A stretch of 64,000 nucleotides of DNA from Actinotignum schaalii (GTDB lineage: Bacteria; Actinomycetota; Actinomycetes; Actinomycetales; Actinomycetaceae), in contig NZ_CP008802.1 of NCBI RefSeq assembly GCF_000724605.1, forward strand, positions 372,001-436,000, in the 5' to 3' direction. Shown one piece after another: positions 23,859-33,377 of the stretch. The position numbers and the translations under genes were made by a program. A model generated the notes under the pieces. It was not told the origin of the DNA. It saw only the letters and a list, made by a program, of their open reading frames with translations, and did no database searches. Numbering within the stretch: position 1 is the stretch's first letter; every line of letters begins with the position of its first letter.

Positions 23859-24874
23859 TGGCGAGCCTGGTATCTCAGTTCGACGGCGCAATTTTCGATC
23901 TGGACGGCGTGCTCTACCTTGGCACCGATCCAGCACCGAACGCCGCTGATGCTTACGCGCGCGCCATCGCGGCCGGAATGCGTCCGCTTTTCCTCACCAA
24001 TAACGCCTCGCGCACCCAGGAAGAAGTCGCCGCGCACCTCGCAACCGTCGGAATCTCAGCCCCGGCATCAACGGTGCTCACCTCCGCGATGGCCAGCACC
24101 CGCCTGGCTGCCGCGCAGGTACCGGCCGGAGCGAAAGCCCTCGTTATCGGGGGTAATGGCCTGCATCGCGCGGTGAGCGAGACCGAGCTTGTCCCCGTAG
24201 CATCGGCTGACGATAACCCGGACGTGGTCATCATGGGTTTCTACCCGACCATTGACTGGGCAGCGCTCTCGGAAGTCGCCCTGGCCATCCGGCGCGGAGC
24301 GCTTTTCGTCGCCACGAACCTCGATGCCACCCTCCCCATGGAACGCGGATTTATGGTCGGCTGCGGTTCGCTCGTGGCCGCGGTCGTCAACGCCACCGGG
24401 GTGACCCCGCTATCCGCGGGCAAACCCGATCCGGCGATTTTCGCCATCGGGATGGAGATGCTCGGATCCACCCATCCTCTCGCCATCGGCGACCGCCTCA
24501 ATACCGATATTCGCGGGGCGCGAGCCGCCGGCATTCCCAGTCTCCACGTGCTCACCGGCGTGAGCGCCGCGCGCGATATCATGCTGGCCGCTCCGCCAGA
24601 ACGCCCCGATTACCTCGGAGATGACCTGCGCGTTCTCAACGAGGACTACCCGGATATTCACCGGGAAGGCGAACGCTGGGTGGCTGGCGCATCCTGGGCG
24701 CAGGTTGAAGAAAGGAACGACGGCGCAGCGGCCCGCCTGGTCACCTCCGATGGACGCGGGCCACACTTGGGTCTGGATACCTACCGGGCTGCGGTGCACG
24801 CGGTATGGGATGCGCGGGATCGCGGTCTGGGGGAGAGCCTTGTTCTCGAGGACATCACCGTGGAGCAGCGATGA
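23858..24874 (+). CDS. HAD-superfamily phosphatase (NagD/PNPase-like, subfamily IIA)
   Basis: A 338-residue haloacid-dehalogenase hydrolase. Motif I is DLDGVLYLG (about residues 12-20), motif II LTNNASRT, motif III in AGKPDP, and motif IV GDRLNTDIRGA. The C2 cap lies between motifs II and III. The family dephosphorylates small sugar or nucleotide phosphates; the substrate is unknown. It overlaps the TPR gene by one base and the next small gene by four, in the order seen at Mycobacterium Rv1691-Rv1693. Confidence 0.9.
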   Translation: MASLVSQFDGAIFDLDGVLYLGTDPAPNAADAYARAIAAGMRPLFLTNNASRTQEEVAAHLATVGISAPASTVLTSAMASTRLAAAQVPAGAKALVIGGNGLHRAVSETELVPVASADDNPDVVIMGFYPTIDWAALSEVALAIRRGALFVATNLDATLPMERGFMVGCGSLVAAVVNATGVTPLSAGKPDPAIFAIGMEMLGSTHPLAIGDRLNTDIRGARAAGIPSLHVLTGVSAARDIMLAAPPERPDYLGDDLRVLNEDYPDIHREGERWVAGASWAQVEERNDGAAARLVTSDGRGPHLGLDTYRAAVHAVWDARDRGLGESLVLEDITVEQR

Positions 24875-25107
24875 CGGACCAGGGGAAAGGCGCGGTGCCC
24901 GGGCCGGCGGTTCCCGCGCCGGGGGCACCTGGGCCGGAGGCTGCCGGGCCAGGAGTGCCCGGGCCAGCGGTACCGCTCCCGAGCGCACCGCTTAATATCG
25001 AGGCAGCCCTCGATCATCTCAACGAGCTCGACCTGCCCGAACAGATTGAACAATTGGAGGCGATTCACGCCGAATTGGGCCGGCGCCTCTCTCGGGCGCG
25101 GGTCTAA
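24871..25107 (+). CDS. Small Pro/Gly-rich protein, Rv1693-like position
   Basis: A 78-residue protein. Residues 8-38 repeat GP-A-VP-GP units in a collagen-like manner. Residues 45-78 form one amphipathic helix (ALDHLNELDLPEQIEQLEAI) also seen in the short proteins found between the HAD phosphatase and tlyA in other actinobacteria. Function unknown. The ATG overlaps the HAD stop (ATGA), supporting it as a real translated gene. Confidence 0.75.
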   Translation: MTDQGKGAVPGPAVPAPGAPGPEAAGPGVPGPAVPLPSAPLNIEAALDHLNELDLPEQIEQLEAIHAELGRRLSRARV

Positions 25108-25126
25108 ACCAGAAAGGTGCTCGGCT

Positions 25127-25963
25127 ATGGGGCGTTTACGGCGCGTTGACGCGGAACTTGTGCGGCGCGGACTCGCGCGCTCCCGCCAGGATGCCGCGGT
25201 GCTCATCCGCGAAGGCCAAGTATTCTTGGACGGCGCCGAGGTTACGAAACCCGCCCGCCAAATGGATCCCGCCCAGGCACTTCTTGTTAAAGAAGCCGCC
25301 CGGGATCGTTACGTATCCCGCGGGGCATATAAACTCCTCGGCGCCCTCGATTACCTCGGAGAGGCCGGCCCGCGAGTGGAAGGAGTCCGGGCCCTGGATG
25401 CGGGTGCGTCCACGGGCGGGTTCACCGATGTGCTGCTGCGGCGCGGCGCCGCCCACGTGGTGGCCGTGGATGTTGGCTACGGCCAGCTCGCCTGGAAACT
25501 CCGCGAAGACCCCCGCGTCACTGTGCTGGAACGCACGAATGTGCGCACCTTAGATCCCGCGGCGGTCGCCCCCGCGCCTGATCTGGTCGTAGGGGACCTC
25601 TCCTTCATTTCTTTGCGACTGCTGGTCGCACCCCTCGCCGCCGCGAGTTCGCCACGGGCCGATTTTTTGCTTATGGTCAAACCGCAATTTGAGGTGGGCC
25701 GGGAGAAGATCGGTGCGCACGGCGTGGTTCGTGAGCCGGAGTACCACGTGGAGGCGGTATGCGACGTCGCCCTTTCCGCCCGCGGCGCCGGGCTAGCCAT
25801 CCAAGCAGTCGCGCCCTCGCCCCTGCCCGGGCCGGCCGGTAACGTTGAATACTTCCTCTACATGAAGAAAAATGCCCCAGATCTGCTCGGAGAGAACCTC
25901 GAGGAAAACGTGCGGGCGGCGGTGGCAGCAGGGCCGGCTGGGCAGGGACGACCCGCGCGGTAG
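25127..25963 (+). CDS. tlyA: 16S/23S rRNA 2'-O-methyltransferase TlyA
   Basis: A 278-residue protein with an N-terminal S4 domain (RVDAELVRRGLARSRQDA, residues 5-22) and a FtsJ-like SAM methyltransferase (ALDAGASTGGFTDVLL near 86-101, VAVDVGYGQL, MVKPQFE). TlyA methylates cytidines of both rRNA subunits at the intersubunit bridge; its loss gives capreomycin resistance in mycobacteria. The ATG at 25127 starts the S4 domain and follows AGAAAGG. The longer upstream frame overlaps the previous gene and lacks a ribosome-binding site. Confidence 0.93.
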   Translation: MGRLRRVDAELVRRGLARSRQDAAVLIREGQVFLDGAEVTKPARQMDPAQALLVKEAARDRYVSRGAYKLLGALDYLGEAGPRVEGVRALDAGASTGGFTDVLLRRGAAHVVAVDVGYGQLAWKLREDPRVTVLERTNVRTLDPAAVAPAPDLVVGDLSFISLRLLVAPLAAASSPRADFLLMVKPQFEVGREKIGAHGVVREPEYHVEAVCDVALSARGAGLAIQAVAPSPLPGPAGNVEYFLYMKKNAPDLLGENLEENVRAAVAAGPAGQGRPAR

Positions 25964-25997
25964 CGGGTAGGATACCTGAAGAGAGGGGAGGCATTCG

Positions 25998-26843
25998 ATG
26001 GCACAACCAAAAGTCGCCCTGGTCGTCAATCGCACGTTACCACCGCAGATGGAACGTGCCGCTCACGATGCGATTGTCGCCCTGGAAGAACGCGGAATAC
26101 AGGTGGATACCAGCGAAACGCTGGCGGGGGCCCGCGATGCGGATCTCATCCTCGTCATGGGTGGGGACGGCACGATTTTGCGCGGCGCGGAGCTGGGGCG
26201 CAGCACCGATGTGCCCATCCTCGGCATCAACTACGGGCATATGGGTTTCCTTTCCGAAGCACAACCCGATGAACTACCCGCGGTGGTGGAACGTATCGCC
26301 GCGCGCGATTGGGTTATTTCCGAACGCATGACCATTGACGTGCATGTGCAACGCCCGGATGGCTCCTGCATCGTGCAGTGGGCCCTCAACGAAGTCTCGG
26401 TAGAAAAAGCTTTTAACTCCCGCCTCATCGAAACGTCTATCGGGGTGGACGGCCGCGAGATTTCTGCTTTCAAAGCCGATGCGGTTCTCCTTTCCACTCC
26501 CACCGGTTCCACCGCCTATAACTTTTCAGCCGGCGGCCCGGTGGTTTGGCCCAGCGTGGAAGCACTCCTTCTTACCCCGGTGGCAGCCCACGCTCTTTTC
26601 ACCCGCCCGCTGGTGGTCAGCCCGTATTCCACCTTGGAAGTTCGGGTTTTGCGCGATGAAGCCATGGTGTCCTGCGATTCGCGGCGCCGGCTCGTTGCCC
26701 CGGAAGGAACTGTTATTACCGCGGTGCGAGGGGAGCGGCCCGTCAAGCTCGCCCGCCTGAATGAAACCCCCTTCTCCGGGCGGCTAGTGGCACGTTTCCA
26801 TCTGCCGGTGCGCGGCTGGCGCGAGCGTGAGGTGCGCGAATGA
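25998..26843 (+). CDS. nadK: NAD kinase
   Basis: A 281-residue enzyme phosphorylating NAD to NADP. The ATP-binding GGDGTILRGAEL (about residues 54-65), NYGHMGFLSE (about 79-88) and LLSTPTGSTAYNFSAGGP (about 168-185) are complete. AGAGGGGAGG is a good ribosome-binding site. Its stop overlaps the recN start by four bases. Confidence 0.95.
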   Translation: MAQPKVALVVNRTLPPQMERAAHDAIVALEERGIQVDTSETLAGARDADLILVMGGDGTILRGAELGRSTDVPILGINYGHMGFLSEAQPDELPAVVERIAARDWVISERMTIDVHVQRPDGSCIVQWALNEVSVEKAFNSRLIETSIGVDGREISAFKADAVLLSTPTGSTAYNFSAGGPVVWPSVEALLLTPVAAHALFTRPLVVSPYSTLEVRVLRDEAMVSCDSRRRLVAPEGTVITAVRGERPVKLARLNETPFSGRLVARFHLPVRGWREREVRE

Positions 26844-28555
26844 TCGACCAGGTACGCATCCGCAATCTCGGCGTGATCGCGGAAGCCGAACTCAATCTAG
26901 GGCGCGGACTGACAGCCCTCACCGGGGAAACCGGGGCCGGAAAAACCATGGCGGTTACCTCCCTCACCCTGCTCCTGGGCGCAAAAGCCAATCCGGCCCG
27001 AGTGCGGGCCGGAGCAAGCCAGGCGGAAGTGGAAGGAACCTTCCTCGTGGAGGCTTCCTCTCCGCTCTTGGAACGCATTACCGAGGCCGGTGGCCGCTAC
27101 GATGTTGAGGGCGATACCGCCGCAGTTATTATTGCCCGGCATATTCCCGCCAAAGGGCGCTCTCGGGCTTTTGTGGGAGGCCGTTCGGTGCCCACCGCGG
27201 TGCTCACCGATATCGCGGCGGAACTTGTGACCGTACACGGCCAATCCGATCAGATCCGCTTGGGCAACCCCAGCCAGCAGCGCGCTGCGGTCGATGAATT
27301 CGGGGGTGACACCATCGCGCGGGCAAAAACTGCCTGGGAGCAGGCCTGGAAAAACTACGGATCAACACGCGAGGCCCGCGATGCCTTTCAGGCCGGGGCG
27401 CAACGCGCCGCCCAGCAACGTTTGGCGTACCGCGCTTTGCTCGACAAAGTCGAGGCGGTCAATCCCCAACCCGGGGAAGAAGAAGCCCTGCGGGCCCGCG
27501 CCCGGATTCTGGAAAACGCGGTGGAAATGTACGGGGCCTACTCGGCCGCCGCTGAAGCTCTGAGCGGGAATGATACCGAGGCCGGTGCCATATCCGCCCT
27601 GGGCGTGGCGCTGGCGCAACTTGAGCGCGTTCTGGAACTGAGCGGTGCTGATATGCCAAACACCCAGCTTGAGGAGCTCCGCGAACGCCTGGAAAGCGCC
27701 GAAGCGGATATCACCGATATTCACGCGGATATTGCGGAACTGGCCCGCGGCACCCAAGCCCAACCCGATGAACTCTCCACTATCTATTCGCGCCGTTCCG
27801 AGCTGGCGGGGCTCCGTAAAAACTTAGGGATGAGCGGCGAGGAAATCCTGCGGGCCGCAGCTGAAGCGCGCGCGGGCTTGGAGCAGCTCGATGACCCGGC
27901 CGCCACCCTGGAACGCCTTGAAAAAGAGCTGGCTCATGCCCACGCCGCCATGGAGAAAGCCGGCGCGGCCCTGCGTGAGGCCCGCGCCGCCGCCGGAAAC
28001 GAACTGGCTCGCGCGGTGGAAACGGAACTTCCGGAGCTTTCCCTGCCCGATGCGCACTTCACCGTTCAGGTTGAAGCTGCGGAACCCGGGCCTAACGGTG
28101 CGGATTCCGTCACTTTTTTGCTGGCCGCCCACCGCGGTGCCCCACTCGCCCCGCTTGCCTCCGGTGCTTCGGGCGGGGAACTTTCGCGTGTCATGCTCGC
28201 CCTGGAAGTCGGATTGGCGGCCCGGCGCGCCCAGCAGGGTCACACGTTCCTTTTCGATGAAGTTGATGCCGGAATTGGCGGCCGTGCCGCCAGCGCCGTC
28301 GGGAAAAGACTGGCAAAACTCGCCGGAAGCGCCCAGGTTATTGTGGTGACGCACCTGGCCCAAGTTGCGGCCTGTGCCGAGCACCAACTCGTCGTCGTGA
28401 AACAACTCGAAGAAAGTACCGCACGCACTGAACTACGTGACGTTAGCGGGCCGGAACGCGAAGCCGAACTGGCGCGCATGCTCTCGGGAAGCGATACCGA
28501 TGTGGCACGCGCGCACGCAGCTGAGCTACTTAAGGCCGCGAATGTGGCACTATAA
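26840..28555 (+). CDS. recN: DNA repair ATPase RecN
   Basis: A 571-residue SMC-like protein for double-strand break repair. The Walker A motif GETGAGKTM is at residues 30-38 and the ABC signature SGGELSRVM near 447. Walker B FLFDEVDAGIGG is near 470, and two coiled-coil arms lie between. ATGA overlap with nadK. I do not see a LexA box in front of it; the coupled operon may be expressed constitutively. Confidence 0.95.
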   Translation: MIDQVRIRNLGVIAEAELNLGRGLTALTGETGAGKTMAVTSLTLLLGAKANPARVRAGASQAEVEGTFLVEASSPLLERITEAGGRYDVEGDTAAVIIARHIPAKGRSRAFVGGRSVPTAVLTDIAAELVTVHGQSDQIRLGNPSQQRAAVDEFGGDTIARAKTAWEQAWKNYGSTREARDAFQAGAQRAAQQRLAYRALLDKVEAVNPQPGEEEALRARARILENAVEMYGAYSAAAEALSGNDTEAGAISALGVALAQLERVLELSGADMPNTQLEELRERLESAEADITDIHADIAELARGTQAQPDELSTIYSRRSELAGLRKNLGMSGEEILRAAAEARAGLEQLDDPAATLERLEKELAHAHAAMEKAGAALREARAAAGNELARAVETELPELSLPDAHFTVQVEAAEPGPNGADSVTFLLAAHRGAPLAPLASGASGGELSRVMLALEVGLAARRAQQGHTFLFDEVDAGIGGRAASAVGKRLAKLAGSAQVIVVTHLAQVAACAEHQLVVVKQLEESTARTELRDVSGPEREAELARMLSGSDTDVARAHAAELLKAANVAL

Positions 28556-28560
28556 AGCTT

Positions 28561-29736
28561 GTGGCATCGAAGTTATGGCGAAAAAAGAAGGTCGTTGCGG
28601 AAGGAACCCTGGCCGGTCCGGCCCGGGTGGACGCGCGCACCAAGAATCTCACTCGTCGTCTCCAAGCCGGCGATGTAGCGATTATTAACCACACGGATCT
28701 GGATCGGGTCGCCGCGGAAAACCTGGTGGCTGCGCAGCCCGTTGCCGTGCTTAATGCCGCGAAATCCATCTCGGGGCGCTACCCGAATCTTGGCCCCGCG
28801 ATCCTGGAAGAAGCCGGTATTCCGCTTATTGACGATCTCGGCCCGGAAATTATGGACATATCCGAAGGCCAGTGGGTGGATATTGACGGGGCGCGCGTGG
28901 TGGCCGGCGGGCGCGTTATTGCCGAAGGTACCTTGCAAACCGCGCAGAGTATTGCCCGCGATAGCGAGGCGGCCCGCGCCGGCATGACCGTGCAGCTGCG
29001 TGCTTTTGCCGCCAATACCCTCGAATATCTCAACGAAGAACAGGGCCTCATCCTCGACGGGGTGGGGATCCCCGATATTCGCACGTCCATGGAGCACCGC
29101 CACGTGCTCGTGGTGGTACGCGGCTACGACTACCGGGAAGACCTGCGCGCCCTGCGTCCCTATATTCGGGAGAACCGGCCCCTTATGATCGGGGTCGATG
29201 GCGGGGCGGATGACCTCCTGGAACTGGGCTACACGCCGGATATTATCGTCGGCGATATGGATTCGGTATCCGATAAAGCGCTGCGCTGCGGCGCCGAAGT
29301 GGTGGTGCACGCCTATCGGGATGGGCGTGCCCCCGGCAAGAAACGCGTGGAAGATCTGGGCGTGGATCACGTGGTCTTCCCGGCCACCGGCACCTCCGAA
29401 GACGTTGCCATGCTGCTGGCCGATTCCAAAGGAGCCAAGCTCATTGTGGCGGTGGGCACCCACAATACGATTCTGGAATTCCTCGATAAGGGCCGGGCGG
29501 GAATGGCCTCAACCTTCCTCACCCGCCTGGTGGTGGGCGGCAAACTCATTGACGCGAAAGGCGTCTCGCGCCTCTACCGCTCCTCGATTTCCAATTGGAT
29601 GCTGGTTGCCCTCATTCTCGCGGGAGTTTTTGCGCTCTTCGCGGCCCTGGCCGTCACCGGTGCGGGCCAAACCTTCCTGTCCGTGCTCACCACTCGCCTC
29701 GGGGATCTTGCCGAGTGGTTCCGTAATCTCTTCTAG
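28561..29736 (+). CDS. steA: SteA-like cell-division/envelope protein
   Basis: A 391-residue protein matching the actinobacterial SteA (Rv1697) family. The GRYPNLGP motif, DGIGIPD-like ILDGVGIPDIRTSMEHRHVLVVV, the thiamin-pyrophosphokinase-like core with GVDGGADDLLELGYTPD and IVGDMDS, and a C-terminal membrane helix (MLVALILAGVFALFAALAV, about 345-363) are present. In Corynebacterium SteA works with SteB in daughter-cell separation, by activating a peptidoglycan hydrolase. The GTG start at 28561 is five bases after recN. A later ATG (MAKKEG) is out of frame. Confidence 0.88.
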   Translation: MASKLWRKKKVVAEGTLAGPARVDARTKNLTRRLQAGDVAIINHTDLDRVAAENLVAAQPVAVLNAAKSISGRYPNLGPAILEEAGIPLIDDLGPEIMDISEGQWVDIDGARVVAGGRVIAEGTLQTAQSIARDSEAARAGMTVQLRAFAANTLEYLNEEQGLILDGVGIPDIRTSMEHRHVLVVVRGYDYREDLRALRPYIRENRPLMIGVDGGADDLLELGYTPDIIVGDMDSVSDKALRCGAEVVVHAYRDGRAPGKKRVEDLGVDHVVFPATGTSEDVAMLLADSKGAKLIVAVGTHNTILEFLDKGRAGMASTFLTRLVVGGKLIDAKGVSRLYRSSISNWMLVALILAGVFALFAALAVTGAGQTFLSVLTTRLGDLAEWFRNLF

Positions 29737-29748
29737 GAAAGTTAGCTG

Positions 29749-30795
29749 ATGGTTGATTTTAGGTATCATCTCGTTTCCCTGGTCTCGGTGTTTTTGGCGC
29801 TGGCCATCGGAGTGATTCTCGGGGCCGGCCCGCTGCAAAATTCCATTGCGCACGGGCTGACCGGCCAGGTGGATTCCCTGCGCGAATCGCGCGATAAGAT
29901 GCGCGTGGAGCTTGACCAACGCGGGGCGCAGCTCGATGCGGCGTCGACGGCGCTGCTCGGTGCCGGCGAACAACTCAATGCTGGAACGCTGACGAATCGG
30001 CGCGTTGCTATCGTGGCTGCGGCCGGGGTGGACGGGGCCGTCGTGGAGAAAACCCGGCAGAGCCTGACCGCGGCCGGGGCGCGGATCACCGGGGAAATCA
30101 CCCTGGCCCCGGCTTTTACCGACACCGAATATGCCACCTACCGTTCCACGCTTTCCGGTAACCTCGGTTCTTACGTCAAGGATCTGCCCGCGGGTGGTTC
30201 CGCGGACGCGATTCTCGGGGCGGCCGTGGATACCGTGGTGCGTTCCGCCCCGGAAGATGCGGGGGCGACGACGCTCATCACGCTTCTCACCTCTCCGGAA
30301 AATAAGCTCATTGATGTGGCGGTTGCCCCGAGCGAAGCCGCCGAGGTGGTTGTTTTTATTACCGCTGATCCGGCGGAAGCCGCACCGGCACCCGCAGATA
30401 AGGAAACTACCTCTCCGCATATCGCGGATACCTACCAGGCGGCCTTCGCGGCTATGGCCGGGCGCGGCCCGGCGGTCGCGGTGGGCGCAGGGACCGACGG
30501 AAACTCTGTGTTGGGAGCCGTGCGCTCGGCCAAAGCCGGCTCCACGGTGGATTCGGCACAAACCGCGCTCGGTGATGTCAATATTCCCATGGCGGTGGCT
30601 GCCGAACTGCATGAACGGCACGTGCACCTCGGGGTAGCACCGGGGGCAGATAGCGCAATTGGGGACCGCCAGAGCGCTTCCGGGCCCGCGCAGCCGGCCC
30701 CGGCTCCGCAGCCCGAACAGGCTCCCGCTCCGGCACCCGCACCCGCGGCCGGCGGGCAAGCTCCCGAAGGCGGGCAGGCCCCGGCTGGGCAGTAA
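29749..30795 (+). CDS. steB: SteB / MctB-family envelope protein
   Basis: A 348-residue protein. Residues 1-12 are followed by one membrane helix (VSLVSVFLALAIGVILGAG, about 10-28), then a coiled coil (QVDSLRESRDKMRVELDQRG) and an extracytoplasmic domain. It is classified as a copper-transport outer-membrane protein (MctB, Rv1698) in mycobacteria and as SteB, the SteA partner, in corynebacteria. Residues after about 300 are a Pro/Ala/Gln-rich tail (APAPQPEQAPAPAPAP). The neighbour SteA supports the SteB role; a mycomembrane role is unlikely if this is an Actinomycetaceae member. Confidence 0.85.
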   Translation: MVDFRYHLVSLVSVFLALAIGVILGAGPLQNSIAHGLTGQVDSLRESRDKMRVELDQRGAQLDAASTALLGAGEQLNAGTLTNRRVAIVAAAGVDGAVVEKTRQSLTAAGARITGEITLAPAFTDTEYATYRSTLSGNLGSYVKDLPAGGSADAILGAAVDTVVRSAPEDAGATTLITLLTSPENKLIDVAVAPSEAAEVVVFITADPAEAAPAPADKETTSPHIADTYQAAFAAMAGRGPAVAVGAGTDGNSVLGAVRSAKAGSTVDSAQTALGDVNIPMAVAAELHERHVHLGVAPGADSAIGDRQSASGPAQPAPAPQPEQAPAPAPAPAAGGQAPEGGQAPAGQ

Positions 30796-30798
30796 CGG

Positions 30799-30804
30799 TA
30801 CCAT
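30799..30804 (+). promoter_or_regulatory. -10 box TACCAT before the MraY/WecA-like gene
   Basis: TACCAT is 6 nt before the ATG and overlaps the end of the steB intergenic gap. It would give a leaderless mRNA. Confidence 0.45.
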
Positions 30805-30810
30805 GGGTGC

Positions 30811-31668
30811 ATGACCCTTTCTGCTTTCTGGAGGAACCAGGTGCGCCTAGGCACCGCCGCACTGGCCGGATACGCCGCCGCGCGCGCCGCTGAGAAACTG
30901 CTTTCCCGGCGGCCCGCGCCCTCCTGGCAACGCACCGCGAAAGATGGGCGGAGCGTCAGTTTGCGGGAAGGCCCGGTCGCGGTGGCGGGTACCACCGCGG
31001 GCTGCGCGGCGGGGGCCTTGCTCTCCGGAGGCAGCTGCTCGGCCGGTCCGGTGATCGCGGCGCTCAGCGGTGGGCTGGCCGGATATATTGATGATTTTTA
31101 CGAGGGTGCATTTTCGCGCACCTCCAAAGGGCTGCGCGGCCACCTCGGGGCGCTCTCCCGGGGCCACTTCACCTCCGGGGCGCTGAAAATAGTGATTATC
31201 GGGGCGGGCGCGGCGCTAGCCGGAAAGCTACCTGCAGATAGGGGACTGCCGCCCTCTAAGCGATTCGCGCTCCGTGCCGAACGCACCATTCTTATTGCCG
31301 CCACCGCGAATCTTATTAATCTCCTCGACCTTGCGCCGGGCCGCGCCTGGAAAGGCACCCTCATCGCCGCGGCTCCCTTCTCCCTGGTTAGCTACCCGCC
31401 GGCGGGGCCCGTTGCCGCAGCTCTGGTGGGCACCGGCGCAGCCTGCCTGCCCGAGGACCTCGCTGGCACGGTCATGCTCGGAGATACCGGGGCAAATGCG
31501 CTGGGCGCGGCCCTGGGCTGGGCCTTGGCCAGCCGCGGCCCGTGGGTGCGGCGCGGGGCGCTGGGCGCCGTCGTCGCCCTTAATATCGCAAGCGAAAAAA
31601 TATCATTTTCGCGGGTTATCGCAACCCACCCGTGGCTGCGCGCCCTCGACCAGGCGGGCCGGGCATGA
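30811..31668 (+). CDS. MraY/WecA-like phospho-sugar transferase homologue
   Basis: A 285-residue, highly hydrophobic protein of the polyprenyl-phosphate N-acetylhexosamine-1-phosphate transferase type (GT4-like). The conserved YIDDFYEG (like the DDxxD loop), NLINLLDLAPGRAWK and MLGDTGANALGAALG (GDxGxxxLG) motifs match the family. It is somewhat shorter than MraY (about 360). The neighbours steA, steB and a MurJ-like flippase suggest it acts in envelope polymer synthesis, but the acceptor is unknown. ATGA overlap with the flippase gene. Confidence 0.75.
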   Translation: MTLSAFWRNQVRLGTAALAGYAAARAAEKLLSRRPAPSWQRTAKDGRSVSLREGPVAVAGTTAGCAAGALLSGGSCSAGPVIAALSGGLAGYIDDFYEGAFSRTSKGLRGHLGALSRGHFTSGALKIVIIGAGAALAGKLPADRGLPPSKRFALRAERTILIAATANLINLLDLAPGRAWKGTLIAAAPFSLVSYPPAGPVAAALVGTGAACLPEDLAGTVMLGDTGANALGAALGWALASRGPWVRRGALGAVVALNIASEKISFSRVIATHPWLRALDQAGRA

Positions 31669-33305
31669 AAAAAGTTCTCGGAACGGCACTCGGAGCAGCC
31701 GGAACCATAGCGATTCTCACCCTGCTCTCGCGTGCCATGGGCTTCGTGCGCGCCTGGGTGCAAAACGGGGCGTTGGGGGACTCGCTCGCCGGGGAAGCGT
31801 ATTCAACAGCGAATACCGTCCCGAATGTGCTTTTTGAAATCGCGGCCGGCGGGGCCCTGGCCGCCGCGGTTATCCCGCTCGTCTCCGGGTTCTTGGCGAA
31901 GGCCCTGGCCGCGGAAGTCTCCCGCACGGCATCCGCCCTGCTCACCTGGGTGCTCGCCATTGGAATTCCGGTGGCCGGGCTGGTGACCCTGGGTGCCCGT
32001 CCCATTATGGAGGTGCTCCTGGGGGCGGATTCGCCGGCGGCCAGCGTGGATTTCGCCGCCACGCTGCTACGAATTTTCGCCTGGCAAATTCCGCTCTACG
32101 GACTCTCGGTGGTGTGCACGGGGCTATTGCAGGCGCATAAAAAATTCGTGCTTCCCGCCCTGGCCCCGCTGCTGTCCTCCGTCACGGTTATTATTACGTT
32201 CCTTATTTTCACGGAACTCGCCGCCGGTAACCAGCACGATCCGGCCCGGATATCCCGCACCGCTCTCTACGTGTTGGCCTGGGGCACCACGGCCGGTGTG
32301 GCGGTCTTTTCGCTACCCCAGCTCATCCCGGTGCTGCGGCGCATCACGTTACGGCCCACCTTCCGTTTCCCGCCCGGGGTGGGGCGGCGCGCGCTACGGC
32401 TGAGCGGGGCCGGGCTGGCCGGCCTCCTCGCCCAGCAGATTCAAATTATCGCGGTTATGCTTTTCGCCAATGCCCGCGGCGATGTGGGAACCTACCCGGT
32501 TTTCACGTTCGCGAACCAGCTCTATATGGTGCCCTACGCGGTGCTGGCCGTTCCGATTGCCACCGCGGTGTTCCCGCGCCTGGCGGAAGCCGCCGCGATT
32601 CCCGGGCGGCCCGGCCTAGCCCGTATTACCGCACGTTCCTCCCGCCTCGTTTTTGATATTGGCCTGCTATGCGTGGCACTGCTGGTGGCGGTGGCGGAAC
32701 CCGCCCAGGCGCTGTTCGCGGTGGCGCGCCCGGTGGCCCATATGGATATTGCCATGCTGGCCATGGCGCCGGCTCTCCTCGGCTACGCCTTTATTTACCA
32801 CGGTTCGCGGGTGCTTTACGCGGTGGAGGCGGCCCGCGCGGTTATTATCGTCAATTCGGCGGCGTGGCTGAGCGTTGTGGTGGTGCTCATCGGCGCGGCC
32901 GGCCTGGGGGTGCGCGGGCGCACCGAGGTCCTCATCAGTATCGGCGCGGCAATGTCAGTAGGCATGACGGTGGGCGGCATCGGCCATATCCTCGCGATCC
33001 GGCGCGCGGTGGGCCCCGGGGCGCTGCGCGGCGTGGGCTACTCCTTGCGCATCGTGCTCCCGGCCGCGGTGCTCGCCGGCGGGGTCGGATACGCCACCGG
33101 GCGCGCGATACTGCGCTGGTGGGGAGAAGGTGCCCTGGGTGCGCTGGGAGCAACCGGCGCGGCCGGCGCGCTCACCCTCGCGATCGGGGGAGTGGCGCTC
33201 TACCTGGTGGACCGGCGCGCGCTACGTTTGGCGCGTGACGCAGAGGCGCCGTCGACCCAAGAAATGCCGGCCATTGCCGTGGCCCTCGACGAAGCGAATG
33301 CATAA
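31665..33305 (+). CDS. murJ: MurJ/MviN-like lipid II flippase
   Basis: A 546-residue polytopic protein with about 14 helices. The N-terminal LLSRAMGFVRAWV, EAYSTANTVPNVLFEIAAGGALAAAVIPL and later VPYAVLAVPIATAVFPRLAEAA are MurJ signatures. It flips lipid-linked peptidoglycan precursors. The ATG at 31665 overlaps the transferase stop. I call it MurJ-like because actinobacteria often have a second MviN homologue near the chromosome end. Confidence 0.88.
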   Translation: MKKVLGTALGAAGTIAILTLLSRAMGFVRAWVQNGALGDSLAGEAYSTANTVPNVLFEIAAGGALAAAVIPLVSGFLAKALAAEVSRTASALLTWVLAIGIPVAGLVTLGARPIMEVLLGADSPAASVDFAATLLRIFAWQIPLYGLSVVCTGLLQAHKKFVLPALAPLLSSVTVIITFLIFTELAAGNQHDPARISRTALYVLAWGTTAGVAVFSLPQLIPVLRRITLRPTFRFPPGVGRRALRLSGAGLAGLLAQQIQIIAVMLFANARGDVGTYPVFTFANQLYMVPYAVLAVPIATAVFPRLAEAAAIPGRPGLARITARSSRLVFDIGLLCVALLVAVAEPAQALFAVARPVAHMDIAMLAMAPALLGYAFIYHGSRVLYAVEAARAVIIVNSAAWLSVVVVLIGAAGLGVRGRTEVLISIGAAMSVGMTVGGIGHILAIRRAVGPGALRGVGYSLRIVLPAAVLAGGVGYATGRAILRWWGEGALGALGATGAAGALTLAIGGVALYLVDRRALRLARDAEAPSTQEMPAIAVALDEANA

Positions 33306-33377
33306 GGGCGGGGCCGCGGGCGCGCACGCATGTACGCACGCCTGCACCCGCCCGCCCCGCGGAGGAAAGGAACAACA

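Noticed and set aside
22563-23936. 457-codon antisense frame over the TPR gene
   Set aside because: Mirror of the acidic/repetitive coding sequence; no start context or family match.
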